From assembly GCA_018882485.1 (NCBI GenBank), contig VERU01000225.1:1-5061 (forward strand): DNA of 5,061 nt. The letters run 5' to 3'. Made by a program: the position numbers and the translations under genes. The DNA comes from Rhodoferax sp. GTDB lineage: Bacteria; Pseudomonadota; Gammaproteobacteria; Burkholderiales; Burkholderiaceae_C. The notes under the pieces were generated by a model. That model was not told the DNA's origin, did no database searches, and saw nothing but the letters and a program-made list of their open reading frames with translations. This document shows positions 4,717 through 5,061 of the stretch, in pieces. How positions within the stretch are numbered: the stretch's first letter is position 1; every line of letters starts with the position of its first letter.

Positions 4717-5061
4717 AGCGCACGCTCGATGGCGCTCCGCAGCCGGGCGTCCAGCGGCTCCACGGCACTGGGAAAGCTGGCGACCACCCGGCCCTGGCGG
4801 TCCACCAGGTACTTGTGGAAGTTCCATTGCGGCGCCTGCCCGCTGGTCCGAGCCAGTTCGGCAAACAGAGCGTGGCGCTGAGCGCCGCTGACCACCGTCT
4901 TGCTGAACATGGGAAAGCGCACCCCGTAGGTGTTGAAGCACAGGTCGGCGATTTGCTGGCGCTGGCCCGGTTCCTGCGCCCCGAAGTCGTTGGACGGAAA
5001 GCCGAGAACCACCAGGCCGCGCGCCTGGTAGCGGGCGTACAAGGCTTCCAGCCCCTCGTAC
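4713..5061 (-). CDS. Glutathione peroxidase family protein, 5' end outside window
   Basis: Reduces peroxides using thioredoxin or glutathione. About 115 C-terminal residues are visible of the usual 160, from YEGLEALYARYQARG to TGA at 4713-4715. The peroxidatic Cys loop (usually NVASxCG) lies just beyond the window edge. Seen here are GFPSNDFGAQEPG, with the catalytic Gln of the FGxQE motif; ADLCFNTYGVRFPMFSK, whose Cys matches the resolving cysteine of thioredoxin-dependent members; and WNFHKYLVDRQGRV, with the catalytic Trp-Asn pair. The usual FPCNQF is FPSNDF, so the cysteine at that position is absent. The TTG at 5040-5042 is not a start, as family sequence continues upstream. The stop overlaps the GTG of hslR, implying an operon. 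Confidence 0.93.
   Translation of the reverse strand, partial: YEGLEALYARYQARGLVVLGFPSNDFGAQEPGQRQQIADLCFNTYGVRFPMFSKTVVSGAQRHALFAELARTSGQAPQWNFHKYLVDRQGRVVASFPSAVEPLDARLRSAIERAL

Noticed and set aside
3523..4881. Long plus-strand open frame of 452 codons
   Set aside because: It overlaps the SPW gene in another frame and hslR, gpx and the toxin-antitoxin chimera on the opposite strand; its translation is low-complexity Ala/Arg/Gly/His-rich without domains, typical of a GC-rich shadow.

Overview
The window looks like part of a high-GC gammaproteobacterial chromosome. The evidence is a lysC-type aspartate kinase directly upstream of tRNA-Ser(GCU), plus a glutathione peroxidase and an Hsp15 (hslR) gene with proteobacterial-style sequences. 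Genus cannot be decided from sequence reading alone. Conserved housekeeping genes lie at both edges. The middle (about 1094-3890) is an accessory stretch next to a tRNA gene, with decayed genes and locally AT-rich DNA.

Layout. 1-943 (+): 3' three quarters of lysC, with a plausible in-frame internal start for a separate regulatory (ACT) chain. 1001-1093 (+): complete tRNA-Ser(GCU) with encoded CCA and an extended -10 promoter. The csrA/rsmA gene that commonly sits between lysC and this tRNA is absent. 1094-1325: AT-richer gene-free DNA with two hairpins. 1326-1631 (-): broken LysR regulator reduced to its DNA-binding domain, with an early stop and no effector domain. 1803-2969 (+): Acg-like nitroreductase-fold flavoprotein with a twin-arginine signal and lipobox, divergent from the LysR remnant. 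3083-3553 (-): small multi-pass membrane protein of unknown function. 3550-3828 (-): short ORF that reads as the N-terminus of a HigB toxin joined in frame to the C-terminus of a HigA antitoxin; its stop overlaps the start of the membrane-protein gene (ATGA). 3884-4264 (+): small SPW-motif membrane protein. 4300-4716 (-): Hsp15-type S4 RNA-binding protein. 4713-5061 (-): glutathione peroxidase, 5' end beyond the window, overlapping hslR by GTGA.

How the parts relate. lysC feeds the aspartate-family amino-acid pathway. gpx and hslR form a translationally coupled pair dealing with peroxide and stalled 50S subunits. The middle carries scars of gene flux beside a tRNA: a lost csrA slot, a truncated LysR whose probable target gene survives, and a toxin-antitoxin operon apparently collapsed into one chimeric ORF. 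The chimera is the most unusual object here. I found no CRISPR array, insertion sequence, intact integrase or clearly new multi-gene system.
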